Below are positions 31,219-39,425 of a stretch of DNA of 43,195 bases, piece by piece. The stretch is taken from positions 1 to 43,195 of IMG/VR virus record IMGVR_UViG_3300020152_000037. One strand, 5' to 3'. The position numbers were made by a program, and so were the translations under genes. Each line of letters begins with the position of its first letter. The stretch's first letter is position 1. This stretch comes from a virus. The notes under the pieces were generated by a model that saw only the letters and a program-made list of their open reading frames with translations, ran no database searches and was not told the origin of the DNA.

Positions 31219-33299
31219 TACATCATCCCTCCTGAAGATTCTCCTTCTAATTCTGGCATCGGTTCAGGACCCGTAGTTTCCCCTTCACCTTCTTGTTCCA
31301 TTTGCTCCATAGCCATTTCCTCTTCTTCTGGATCAGGAGCATTAGGATTACTTGGGTCCATACCCGTTAACGGATGTACTGCCTGTCCTGCTAAAGCTTC
31401 CATATGCTGTCTAACATGCTCTTCAAAAAGTCGCTTTGTAACTGGAGACGCACTTTCGAAGTTTTGACTCTTACGATAGTTGTTATGAATCTCAATGTGC
31501 AATGCGTGATTATCATAGGTATGAATGGGAACAATCAGCGGAGGTTCTAGCTGCAAACCAGAATCAATATCTTTAGCAGCTTCCGGATTATTCGCCATAA
31601 ATTCCTGCATATGTGCCTGGACATCTTCATCAGTCACAACACGCATCTTAAGATTTTCACGCTGAGCTTGACGTTTATCAATTTGAATTTCTTCATAGAG
31701 TCGATTAAGTCCGCCAACCTCCATAAGTTCCAGACCCTTATCCGGCGGGATGAATCCCATCTTCATAAGGTCCATAATAAAGGCTTGCTTAGCAGCACGA
31801 GAAGTGGGAAGTGCAGAACCTGATTCTACTCGAATATCACTATTACCTCGAAGATCAGCACCTTTGAAAGTTTGTACATCAAAAGTACCCTCAATACCTA
31901 CGAGCTTAACAGTTCGCTCTTCATCCCAGAACATCTTTACATAAGTAAGGCACTGACTTGCTACCTTTTCGATGCCTTCTTCAATCGAGGTGTAATGGGT
32001 ACTAATTAGACTTTCGTCTTGCTCCTGCAAGAAACTAATTGCAGTAGCGGCGGTAACCCCAGGCGGCGTACTGCCATTACTAACCTCGTGCTGTCCAGAT
32101 AAATCTGCAATATCAGTGTAGAGACGATTAACTTCTTCTGTAACATAAGTAGGAATATTCTGTAACGGTAAAGGCTGTGGAGGATTAAATCCTACAGCAT
32201 ATTCAATAACCTGTCCAGGTTCGGTAGTAATCTTACGAGGGTCGACAGTACCCTTTTCAGCCACTAACTGTGGCTTAGCCATTCTATTCTTAGCTTCAAT
32301 TAACTGCGCACGCGTACGGTTAAGCTCCTGCTGTAAAGGAATCAAATCCTCAATAACAGAAGCGGTGTAAAATTTACCTGTGAGAATACCGTCAAGCTTC
32401 GTAAAAGGATACTGTCCATGCTCGTAAGGCCAATAATCAAAACCCTGCACTAGTTGTTCAGCAGCAATAGTAAACATGCCACCGTTAGGTAGTTCAGGTA
32501 AATAACCGGGCTTTACCCATACTTCAAGAATAATTGACTGATCTTTCCCAGTTTCATTTCTATCAACACCCATAACACTTTGCAAAGTAGCATCTACGGA
32601 TTCAAGTTTGTTACTTACAGCTTCAACACCGTAGTTCTGCCTAATCCAAGAATTATTCTTTACCTGAGCCTGAATAACATAAGGCTGATCTTCAATATCT
32701 GTAGCCATTAAATCAGGTACAAAAATGTGAAATGGATTTACATTCTGAATTGCAATATCACCTGCTTGTTCATTATCAGTATCCATAGCAGTTGGGTCCC
32801 AGTAACTTTTAAGGAATCCATTACCAGTAACAGCTTGCCAAAAAATAGCTTCCCGAAGAGTCTTATTAAACTTAAGTCTCCGCCACAGGGAGTCCCAGAT
32901 CTGCTCACCCGCCTGTGCCGCAAATACATCTGCATCTTCTGTAGAAGAAGGAACAACAAATGCATTGGGCTTTTGAGCAGTAAGTCTGGAAATCTCCTTG
33001 CGAACAGTTCTACGAATCTGATTGATTACAATACGTACTCGATAATAGGGAGCCTTCGGAGTGTATAAGTCAAACGCTCCAGAGCCCGGAACGTTTCTAA
33101 ATTGAACATGCTGATTACCGGCAAAGAAAGCGTAATTGAGATACCACTGTCGTTCGTGGCGACTTCGCTCATTCTGACATTTATTAAACCACTGCATTGC
33201 AATAGCGGCTAATCGAGCCCTTCGAGCGTCAGCATCTCTACCTTCTTGTGTAAAGAAACCAACACTCGTAAGCCCCGTAGGATTATCTGGATATGTCAT
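31218..33299 (-). CDS. Portal protein, P22-like, 693 aa
   Basis: The N-terminal part reads RHERQWYLNYAFFAGNQHV, RVRIVINQIRRTVRKEISRL and FWQAVTGNGFLKSYWDP. It has the typical long portal core with LIPLQQELNRTRAQLIEAKN and DIADLSGQHEVSNG. Length and motifs fit P22-type portals of short-tailed phages. It ends with an acidic, Met/Glu-rich tail (EEEMAMEQMEQEGE). GAGGA lies 8 nt before the ATG. It would form the dodecameric vertex ring for packaging and ejection. Confidence 0.9.
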   Translation of the reverse strand: MTYPDNPTGLTSVGFFTQEGRDADARRARLAAIAMQWFNKCQNERSRHERQWYLNYAFFAGNQHVQFRNVPGSGAFDLYTPKAPYYRVRIVINQIRRTVRKEISRLTAQKPNAFVVPSSTEDADVFAAQAGEQIWDSLWRRLKFNKTLREAIFWQAVTGNGFLKSYWDPTAMDTDNEQAGDIAIQNVNPFHIFVPDLMATDIEDQPYVIQAQVKNNSWIRQNYGVEAVSNKLESVDATLQSVMGVDRNETGKDQSIILEVWVKPGYLPELPNGGMFTIAAEQLVQGFDYWPYEHGQYPFTKLDGILTGKFYTASVIEDLIPLQQELNRTRAQLIEAKNRMAKPQLVAEKGTVDPRKITTEPGQVIEYAVGFNPPQPLPLQNIPTYVTEEVNRLYTDIADLSGQHEVSNGSTPPGVTAATAISFLQEQDESLISTHYTSIEEGIEKVASQCLTYVKMFWDEERTVKLVGIEGTFDVQTFKGADLRGNSDIRVESGSALPTSRAAKQAFIMDLMKMGFIPPDKGLELMEVGGLNRLYEEIQIDKRQAQRENLKMRVVTDEDVQAHMQEFMANNPEAAKDIDSGLQLEPPLIVPIHTYDNHALHIEIHNNYRKSQNFESASPVTKRLFEEHVRQHMEALAGQAVHPLTGMDPSNPNAPDPEEEEMAMEQMEQEGEGETTGPEPMPELEGESSGGMM

Positions 33300-33642
33300 G
33301 GTTCACATCCTCAAAAGGATTACCACCTGTGAACCCAAAGTCTTGAATAGCGTAGTGCTTAATATCTTCGGTAGTCATATAATTAGACTCACCTAGACCC
33401 TGCATTTGTGCAAGTCTCTGTGCCTCGGATTCATCATCCTGTGGCACATATGTAGTTTCAGTCTCCAGCTTCGAGGAGTTTTGCAAGGCTAGGAACGTCC
33501 GAACGTCTGGGGCTTGGAGTCGATTTAGTAACTCCTGATTCTGTTTTAGAAGTTCCGCTACTATTGGTGGCTGCCTTGTCAGGCTCCATACTAGGATTAA
33601 TATCAGCATCAGTATGATTACTAGGAGACTGTACGTCAACAA
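33283..33642 (-). CDS. Membrane-anchored small protein overlapping the next gene, 119 aa (TTG start)
   Basis: It begins LLTYSLLVIILMLILILVWS, a strong membrane segment, followed by IVAELLKQNQELLNRLQ, a likely coiled coil, and a polar C-terminus. An AGGAGGTG (33655-33660 region) sits about 12 nt upstream of the TTG start, inside the upstream gene. The first 185 nt overlap the 3' end of that gene in another frame. Both frames look coding. It overlaps the portal start by 17 nt. Function unknown. Confidence 0.65.
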   Translation of the reverse strand: MLTYSLLVIILMLILILVWSLTRQPPIVAELLKQNQELLNRLQAPDVRTFLALQNSSKLETETTYVPQDDESEAQRLAQMQGLGESNYMTTEDIKHYAIQDFGFTGGNPFEDVNHDISR

Positions 33643-34030
33643 AATGATTCTTCACCTCCTCGAAAGTATGTAATACCACATTCTGTAATTCCTGTCCTCT
33701 ATCATTCAATGCACGAAGTGCAACTACCTCACGCTGAAGCTTTTTAATTTCTTCGTTATAAGGGACAAACAAACCAATATTATGGGTAATATCTAAGAGA
33801 CATAAACTACAAATATAAACAATGCCGTACCAATCAACTTCCAAACCAAAGTCAAGGTATTTCCTACCATCAACCTTGGAAGACCCACAGTTAGAACACT
33901 TACCCGGTTTCATTTGTGGTACATCTAGAAAGCGGTATTTAGTCATGCGCAACATCTCCAAATAATCAGGATCACGTTCCGTTGGTAGCCTTCCATATCT
34001 TTGTATGAATCGATCTACCAGATCAGACAT
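33458..34030 (-). CDS. Zinc-ribbon protein with disordered tail, 190 aa
   Basis: The N-terminal region has a helix RFIQRYGRLPTERDP and a zinc ribbon GKCSNCGSS ... YICSLCLLD. A coiled coil (NEEIKKLQREVVALRAL) follows, then a Ser/Thr-rich disordered segment and the end PSLAKLLEAGD. That end resembles the tail of the primase-helicase. The start overlaps TerL's stop by 1 nt. A packaging or head-assembly link is inferred only from position. Confidence 0.7.
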   Translation of the reverse strand: MSDLVDRFIQRYGRLPTERDPDYLEMLRMTKYRFLDVPQMKPGKCSNCGSSKVDGRKYLDFGLEVDWYGIVYICSLCLLDITHNIGLFVPYNEEIKKLQREVVALRALNDRGQELQNVVLHTFEEVKNHFVDVQSPSNHTDADINPSMEPDKAATNSSGTSKTESGVTKSTPSPRRSDVPSLAKLLEAGD

Positions 34031-35475
34031 TAGATCTCTCCAAAAGAGTACTCAGCAGGACCGCTACTATCGAAGTAGAATCCTGAATCAACTTCCCAGG
34101 GAAAGTCTTGCCTGTTAGTTTCCGTCAAGCTTTTACTCTGTCGGAAACTTTTCTGTTCAGGAGCTAGATAGGGCATAAACCCAAAGAAGTAACCGCAGGA
34201 ATCCATAGCATGGTCATTCTTCTTATTAGGCTCTTCTCGTCTGTTATTACGATCAGCAATCTTAGCTGAGTTAAAGATCTTAAATGCATAACCTCTAGCT
34301 TCTTTAATAGTGTTTGGACAAGCATCTGTAATGTGCCAACGATCGTACTTCAAGTACTCATTCATCTTATTAATTCGGCCAGGAACATCCTTCTTAGCCT
34401 GAATTAAAGGAATACCATTATCCCTATAGATTTGCAAAGGAGAAGATCCCGTTTCAGCAGTTTTTTGACTCATGGAAGGATCGCCCATGTAAATCTGTGG
34501 CGTTCTACCGATTTCGCGATTAACTTCTTTGATCTTAGCTGCATGCTGCTTGATTAACCACTTACGCATGTAATGTTCTCTGAACGTTACTACTCGACCA
34601 TCAGGAGATACAGCATGCCAGAGAATCGCAGTAGGGTTATTAAAACCATGGTCGATTGAACAGTAGATAGTCCAAGATGCAGGTATCGGACCACCACCTT
34701 CAATAACATGTCTACCGTGATCAAACTCTGATAATACTAAACCGCCCTTAGGTACAAAAATACCCTGACGACGGATTTTCTTCTCATCATCGTCAAGGTC
34801 ATCATCGAGTAGCGCCAAGGCTTGTTTATTTAGATGAGGATTGTCGTCAATGTTGACTTCAAACATATCCACATTTTTTGCTTTTGAAACAATGAACCTA
34901 TCGAAGATCCAGTCTTGACCTTCAACAGGAGTCATTGTCATATACCAACAACCATTGTAGTCAATAAGTCGAAGGCGACATTCATTGAAGATGTCTTGTG
35001 GACATTCTTCATCAAACCATACCCAGTGAAGCGGAACACCAGCAAAAGATTCTACTTCTTGCTGATGCGTCTTCAATTCAATTGTAGATCCGTTTCTAAA
35101 TGTAAATGTCTTTCTTGCATTGCTATATGAATCCTCCCAGGACCCATTTACTCTTTCACTTGTTGGAATCCATTGCTGAAGTAGTGGTTTAATAATCTGT
35201 TCAATACCTGCATCACGGTCAACTGTTACAATACGTCCGCGTGTAGGTACTTCATGCGTATTCTGATATGGATGTCGTCCTGTAGATCTCCAGACACTTT
35301 CTACCATTCCGGCAACTGATTTTCCAGAGCGGTTACCCCCCCGTAAAATCCTGCCTACTTTGGTAGATTTATGGAATTCCTCATGTGTGGCTGAGTTAGC
35401 TTTATATGCAAGTACGTTCGGCTTTTTAGCCGCAAACTGCAAGGAGCTTGCTAGTTGTTCCAGAAAATCTTCCAT
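34030..35475 (-). CDS. terL: Terminase large subunit
   Basis: This 481-residue protein has Walker A GGNRSGKS (46-53), Walker B VWFDEE (152-157), and a C-terminal RNase H-type nuclease: CSIDHGFNNP (D275), YMGDPSM (D332) and NHAMDSCGY. It powers DNA packaging and cuts the concatemer. It sits between the 90-aa protein and the zinc-ribbon gene and has overlapping boundaries on both sides. Confidence 0.95.
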   Translation of the reverse strand: MEDFLEQLASSLQFAAKKPNVLAYKANSATHEEFHKSTKVGRILRGGNRSGKSVAGMVESVWRSTGRHPYQNTHEVPTRGRIVTVDRDAGIEQIIKPLLQQWIPTSERVNGSWEDSYSNARKTFTFRNGSTIELKTHQQEVESFAGVPLHWVWFDEECPQDIFNECRLRLIDYNGCWYMTMTPVEGQDWIFDRFIVSKAKNVDMFEVNIDDNPHLNKQALALLDDDLDDDEKKIRRQGIFVPKGGLVLSEFDHGRHVIEGGGPIPASWTIYCSIDHGFNNPTAILWHAVSPDGRVVTFREHYMRKWLIKQHAAKIKEVNREIGRTPQIYMGDPSMSQKTAETGSSPLQIYRDNGIPLIQAKKDVPGRINKMNEYLKYDRWHITDACPNTIKEARGYAFKIFNSAKIADRNNRREEPNKKNDHAMDSCGYFFGFMPYLAPEQKSFRQSKSLTETNRQDFPWEVDSGFYFDSSGPAEYSFGEI

Positions 35476-35747
35476 CAGGAACCAAAACCTAAATCTCTGA
35501 GTGCATCAATCACAGCTTGCATCTGTGCTTGAGTATAGGCAGGAGTGGCAGTCGAAGGAAAAGTAGCATCTAGCCCTTTACCTAATCTCCTAGAATTCTT
35601 TCCATTATGAGTATGATCTCCCGGACTTGCCTGATCATGTTGAATCCCTAAAGTGTGATGTTGAGCCACAGAGGAGGAATCAACATCTGAATTCTGATGA
35701 AACTTGTTAACCTCAGTAGATGAAGGATTCACACCAGGACTAGTCAT
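35475..35747 (-). CDS. Small tail-fibre-region protein, 90 aa
   Basis: ATG 35747 gives MTSPGVNPSSTEVNKFHQN, which overlaps the upstream stop. It contains HHTLGIQHDQASPGDHTHNG and a C-terminal helix (QAQMQAVIDALRDLG). The H-x-LG--H-QASPGDH pattern is common in phage head-fibre or tail-fibre linked proteins. It probably belongs to the receptor-binding group. Confidence 0.7.
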   Translation of the reverse strand: MTSPGVNPSSTEVNKFHQNSDVDSSSVAQHHTLGIQHDQASPGDHTHNGKNSRRLGKGLDATFPSTATPAYTQAQMQAVIDALRDLGFGS

Positions 35748-36301
35748 AATGGCGCTCTCTGATAACGTGCAAACCAACTTACTCCGTCATTGATGGCCCA
35801 GGAAACATATCCTGTTTCTCTAAGCTCTCGGAAAGCAAAACCTGAGTTCATCCTAATTCCAAAGAACAACTGATCTGCTGCTCTAATATGTGTAGTTAAC
35901 GGCAACCGACCTGCGTTTGAACTATCATCATAGGTACAAGCACTTCCAACTACTGGAGCACTTCCAGGAGTGTTCGTGTAACCAATCTGATTATTTACTG
36001 GAAAGGGAAGCGTTACGTAGTATAGACCGTTACCAACATTAATTGCAGCAGTACCGAATCTAAACTCACCCCAAGTATAAATCTGATCCCAGATCGAGTA
36101 ATAAAATCCTCTAATGTATCCGTTAGTCCCAAGAACAGGATCAGTAGTGTCTGCTTTAAGAACAGGATTATAAGTCTGTAGAGGATGAGAAGTTAAACAT
36201 GGCCCAGCCGCTGCATCAATACTATCACAGTTCAATGCATTCATACTGGGGAAATCTTCTAAGAAGTCTGCTCCTACCGGCGAAGATAAATCAAGAACCA
36301 T
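35744..36301 (-). CDS. Receptor-binding-type protein paralog 3
   Basis: A 185-residue protein with PVLGTNGYIRGFYYSIWDQI, GNGLYYVTLPFPV, VVGSACTYDDSS and a closing SWFARYQRAPL. The framework P-LG-NG-I-G-Y, G-G-YY-(T/S)LP and VGxA is shared with the next two genes. The N-terminal part differs, which may give a different attachment. Position next to TerL is unusual for such proteins. Binding target unknown. Confidence 0.65.
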   Translation of the reverse strand: MVLDLSSPVGADFLEDFPSMNALNCDSIDAAAGPCLTSHPLQTYNPVLKADTTDPVLGTNGYIRGFYYSIWDQIYTWGEFRFGTAAINVGNGLYYVTLPFPVNNQIGYTNTPGSAPVVGSACTYDDSSNAGRLPLTTHIRAADQLFFGIRMNSGFAFRELRETGYVSWAINDGVSWFARYQRAPL

Positions 36302-36867
36302 TAGGCCACCGCCGTAGGGTAACTAAAGTAGCCAGATACTCGATCGTTTTGTGCGATAGTGAAAGGATCGTTAAATGACCAAACAGATCCGTTGTGCTTT
36401 CTAAAGAACATAGTTCCTAATGAAGGACTATACATAGCAACCAAAACAGTAGCATTTGCCACAGTGTCGGTATCTAAGAGGTAAGCCTTACCGATAGGTA
36501 CCGAATCTTGGAATGTTCCTAAACTAACTGGATCAGGAGCCACAGGGAGTGAAAGTTGGTATAATCCCGCACCTGTGGCAAATCCTGCACCACCTGTTAA
36601 AATTCTGTAGTAACCAAAAACCATCCGAGGATGTATTCTAATGTAATTACCGTTTACCGATCCCCCTGCACCAAGTACTGGATTACCACTTCCTCCAGTC
36701 CATGCAGGAGCATAAGTAATTCCCTCAGCTCTGAATAAACCATCTACCTTATCCATGTTGGTAGCATTTTGACTCGCCCAACCAGGAAAATCAGGTAGAT
36801 CTTCTCGAATAGATTCTTCTACATCAGGTTTAATCAGACCTAAATGAGTAGTTACTGTTGTTCCCAT
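36301..36867 (-). CDS. Receptor-binding-type protein paralog 2
   Basis: A 188-residue protein: TTVTTHLGLIKPDVEESI at the N-terminus, then NPVLGAGGSVNGNYIRI, GAGLYQLSLPVAPD, SVPIGKAYLLDTDT and RVSGYFSYPTAV. It shares its framework with the genes on both sides. The N-terminal anchor LG-KPxxExS is typical of small fibre proteins with an attachment part followed by a beta-rich tip. The stop abuts the neighbour. Confidence 0.7.
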   Translation of the reverse strand: MGTTVTTHLGLIKPDVEESIREDLPDFPGWASQNATNMDKVDGLFRAEGITYAPAWTGGSGNPVLGAGGSVNGNYIRIHPRMVFGYYRILTGGAGFATGAGLYQLSLPVAPDPVSLGTFQDSVPIGKAYLLDTDTVANATVLVAMYSPSLGTMFFRKHNGSVWSFNDPFTIAQNDRVSGYFSYPTAVA

Positions 36868-36877
36868 CTCTCACCTC

Positions 36878-37468
36878 CTATGCTTTCTTATAGAAGAAGG
36901 AACCAGCGAAGTAATCGCCAGTTGCCAGAGTAAAAGGCATTCCATTCGTAAACAACCGAGAAGTCTTAGCAGGAGCCGTAAAGGCTTCAGTTAACAACCT
37001 ACAGTAGCTAACTCCACCAACTGTAACTACATCTAAAGCTACTGTACCCGAAGTTGCTACTGCACTAATATCTAATACGTAACCTTCACCGATCACAGTT
37101 GGAGAACCGGTTCCAGTATCAAATGCAGTTCCTACAACATGGAAACTTCCATCTGCTACTGCTGGAAGGCTAATAGCGTAGAAACCGTTTCCAGAAGATA
37201 CTCCAGGATCTAAGAACTGAATCTTAAAGTTACCCATAATAAAACCATGGATATCTTGGTACTGTCCAATACGCGTACCTGCCCCAGCACTAGGAGCAGT
37301 AGTTTGTGCAGCTAATGTAGGAGTGTAGGTAGTTGTAGCTAAATTAGCTTTGTTCATAATAATTGTATTGTTATCATCTGCAAGTTGCTGAGATCTAGCC
37401 CAGTTTAAAGCTAGCTCAGTTTCGGTGGGTTTTGCTAATCCTGCATAAGTCGTAAAGTTGACAGCCAT
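36878..37468 (-). CDS. Receptor-binding-type protein paralog 1
   Basis: A 196-residue protein with a YAGLAKPTETELALNWA anchor, YTPTLAAQTTAPSAGAG, GQYQDIHGFIMGNFKI, GNGFYAISLPAVAD and TGDYFAGSFFYKKA at the end. This is the framework seen in beta-sandwich tip domains of actinobacteriophage fibres. It is the first of the tandem trio. A 133-bp spacer containing an AGAGAC/GTCTCT stem separates it from the TerS-like gene. Confidence 0.7.
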   Translation of the reverse strand: MAVNFTTYAGLAKPTETELALNWARSQQLADDNNTIIMNKANLATTTYTPTLAAQTTAPSAGAGTRIGQYQDIHGFIMGNFKIQFLDPGVSSGNGFYAISLPAVADGSFHVVGTAFDTGTGSPTVIGEGYVLDISAVATSGTVALDVVTVGGVSYCRLLTEAFTAPAKTSRLFTNGMPFTLATGDYFAGSFFYKKA

Positions 37469-37601
37469 TTACAATAACACCTCCCCTCTGAATCGTGATC
37501 CATATAGTAAACTGAATTATGCAGCCACAGAGGTACGTCTATCTTATCAGAGACAAAGAACGAACCGTCTCTAGAGAGTAGCACTGTTAGGAACAATTCC
37601 A

Positions 37602-38366
37602 TTAGCCAAAGCCTATCTGCTTCTTAGCAGCTTCTAATTCAGGATCGTGTTCGATTACCGAACCATTAATTGCAGGCTTCTCTGTGGCTACTTCTAAGGT
37701 CCTATTAGCAGCTGCCAATTTAATATCCTGAGCAATGGCAACAATAGTATCAGGATCTTTAACGTGCCTCTGAATGATCTCAACGATCATCTTAAGTAGC
37801 TGTTCACTCTGTGGCTGATCATTACTAGTAAGTTCACCAGTTGTCTCCAACCAGTACTTAATAGCGTTCCAATCACCCTGGTTAATCTTCTTTGTAAATT
37901 CACCAATAGCAGTTGGTCGAATGTGAGCTAAGTTTTGATCTGCTAAGTTATCAATTGCATTCTTAAAGGTTGGATCTTTCAACCATGCATAGTATTGTGT
38001 AGAGGTAACACCAAGCTGATCTAGTTTCTCATCATTACTTCTAGTATCAGCAAAATTCATCATTGTCACAGCAGCAGCTACCTGAGTCGGCGTTAACTCA
38101 ACTTGAGTGTGCTGTTGCCATGGAATTCCACGGTTGTCAAGTGCCTTCGTGAAATTCTTACGTGTAAAGTAGTAATTAAGTGCTGAATGTTTTAGCCTGT
38201 GGTGCTTACCATCTTTTTCGTATTTTCTGTTGATGTATTCTACCACATCCTCGTAAGTAGGTACCCTGTGGCGCAGAAACCATTCTAACTCGTAATAGTT
38301 AATGATCTCTTTCTCAGTGCTGCTTAAAGCAGCTTTAATAGCGTGGTATTGTCCTCTGCTAACCAT
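37602..38366 (-). CDS. TerS-like DNA-binding protein, 254 aa
   Basis: ATG 38366 is preferred, with GAAGG upstream. The first part is helical and basic (HRVPTYEDVVEYINRKYEKD, LNYYFTRKNFTKALDNRG). A second HTH-like part reads SNDEKLDQLGVTSTQYYAWLKDPTF, typical of small-terminase or resolvase-like HTH. A helical end follows. Position upstream of TerL (with the fibre genes between) suggests the small terminase subunit; I see no alternative candidate. Confidence 0.7.
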   Translation of the reverse strand: MVSRGQYHAIKAALSSTEKEIINYYELEWFLRHRVPTYEDVVEYINRKYEKDGKHHRLKHSALNYYFTRKNFTKALDNRGIPWQQHTQVELTPTQVAAAVTMMNFADTRSNDEKLDQLGVTSTQYYAWLKDPTFKNAIDNLADQNLAHIRPTAIGEFTKKINQGDWNAIKYWLETTGELTSNDQPQSEQLLKMIVEIIQRHVKDPDTIVAIAQDIKLAAANRTLEVATEKPAINGSVIEHDPELEAAKKQIGFG

Positions 38367-38538
38367 AATTACCTTCGAGGTAATCTTTAGCAAACTGAGT
38401 AAGTTCTTCAGTATTTGTTAGTAATATCAGATCTGGATTTTTACTATCCCGAATGAAAACTTCTCTATCACTGACGAGAATCTCAAGGCATTTATCGGTA
38501 GAGCACTTACTCGATCTTTTCCATTCAAGCATGTCCAT
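38359..38538 (-). CDS. DUF397-type protein
   Basis: The 59-residue protein reads LEWKRSSKCS, then KCLEILVSDREVFIRDSKNP and ELTQFAKDYLEGN. This matches the DUF397 pattern (W-KSS-S, C-E, V-V-RDSK-P, L, F). DUF397 proteins are highly amplified in Streptomyces and relatives, where they pair with XRE-type regulators and affect development. A phage copy at the head of the late operon is notable. GGAG lies 5 nt before ATG 38538; ATG 38532 is an alternative. Confidence 0.8.
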   Translation of the reverse strand: MDMLEWKRSSKCSTDKCLEILVSDREVFIRDSKNPDLILLTNTEELTQFAKDYLEGNYG

Positions 38539-38812
38539 CCTTACTCCGAGCAATTCCGGCATTAGCCCAGAACATTACTTCTTCTAACTTAGTCATTGCT
38601 AAAGCCTTTTCCCTACCTTCAGGAAGAAGGTTATTTAACTTAAGTGCTAAGGTCACGCAGTCAGTTCTAACTTTTTCGTGAGCATTTCTGACGTTATCGG
38701 TATTAGCAGGATGAAAAGTAAAACGGTTGTGGATATCTTCAAGAGTTAACTGAGGAGGTCGTTTGTGATCCCCTTTGGCTGCCATAGCTTGAGTAGTCTT
38801 CGATTCTTCCAT
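38525..38812 (-). CDS. Acb2/Tad1-like cyclic-nucleotide sponge (anti-CBASS/Thoeris candidate)
   Basis: The protein (95 aa) has a variable N-terminus and the core LEDIHNRFTFHPAN, a helical middle (AHEKVRTDCVTLALKLNNLL), and PEGREKALAMTKLEEVMFWA followed by NAGIAR. This closely resembles the Acb2 family (T4 Vs.4-like): F-(Y/F)H-P, then P--REK-LA-TKLEE--MWANA-IAR. Acb2-type proteins are known to bind cyclic nucleotides and block CBASS-type defence. The gene is coupled to the Cys-rich gene upstream and overlaps the DUF397 gene. Confidence 0.82.
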   Translation of the reverse strand: MEESKTTQAMAAKGDHKRPPQLTLEDIHNRFTFHPANTDNVRNAHEKVRTDCVTLALKLNNLLPEGREKALAMTKLEEVMFWANAGIARSKDGHA

Positions 38813-38922
38813 CAGATGTCCTTATCTCTATTTGAACAGTTCAGATTTGTGCAGCAAGGTCCAGAATGTGCGTAAGTTCCGTGACATTCCTTAGTAGAAC
38901 ATCCTTTATTGTTATTGTCCAT
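38812..38922 (-). CDS. Cys-rich small protein, 36 aa
   Basis: This frame encodes MDNNNKGCSTKECHGTYAHS followed by GPCCTNLNCSNRD. It has five cysteines and two histidines in 36 residues, so metal binding is likely. ATG overlaps the preceding stop and its own stop overlaps the Acb2-like start. AAGGA is not obvious upstream, so coupling probably drives translation. Function unknown. Confidence 0.65.
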   Translation of the reverse strand: MDNNNKGCSTKECHGTYAHSGPCCTNLNCSNRDKDI

Positions 38923-39338
38923 TAATCAGGAATCCTAACGTTCTCTAGCTTTGTGTAGGCATCCAGGTAAGTTTCTTCTTTGTCACCGTTGTAAGTGACT
39001 TCAAAAAGAAACTGGTCTTTAGTTCCAATAATTGCAATAATAGCTTTCCAGTTCTGAAGAGTCTTACTAAACCAGACCACTTTAACGTTACTGAAGTTAA
39101 AATTAGAATCAAGAGCGTTCTCTTGAGCCCACTGAAATACAAAAGAACGAGCCTTAGTCTGTGGCTCGATTTGCTCGAGCTTAGTAGCACTAGTGTTTTC
39201 TACTTCTTGTAGTTTAGTTCTAAATTCTTTTTGTTCCTCAGTTAGAGGTTCAGATACAGCGTGAATGTCGTGGCTATAATCTTCTCCACACTTACATAGA
39301 TGTGAGTTAGAAGCCTTCTCAAATTCATGTGCTTCCAT
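38922..39338 (-). CDS. DUF6275-like protein, first gene of the late operon
   Basis: ATG 39338 (MEAHEFEKAS) is chosen as start. After a short HLCKCGEDYSHDIH element come a helix and KVVWFSKTLQNWKAIIAI, EVTYNGDKEETYLDAYTKLE and VRIPD. The VVWF-KTLQNWKA ... TYNGDK-E-Y-D-Y pattern is that of DUF6275 proteins in Gram-positive phages. Function unknown. It lies about 50 bp below the putative promoter and CRP-type site. Confidence 0.75.
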   Translation of the reverse strand: MEAHEFEKASNSHLCKCGEDYSHDIHAVSEPLTEEQKEFRTKLQEVENTSATKLEQIEPQTKARSFVFQWAQENALDSNFNFSNVKVVWFSKTLQNWKAIIAIIGTKDQFLFEVTYNGDKEETYLDAYTKLENVRIPD

Positions 39339-39391
39339 TAAAAGGTCCAATCTTCAAATATGAGACCAGGAAATCCTAACCTTCCACGTTC

Positions 39392-39420
39392 AAAGTAATT
39401 TAATGACCTTGCAAATACAA
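39392..39420 (-). promoter_or_regulatory. Candidate promoter of the leftward late operon
   Basis: On the minus strand TTGTAT (39420-39415) and TACTTT (39397-39392) are separated by 17 nt. The boxes are imperfect matches to sigma-70-type sequences. The position, just ahead of the first late gene and next to a CRP-type palindrome at 39426, is the main support. Confidence 0.4.
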
Positions 39421-39425
39421 GGGAA

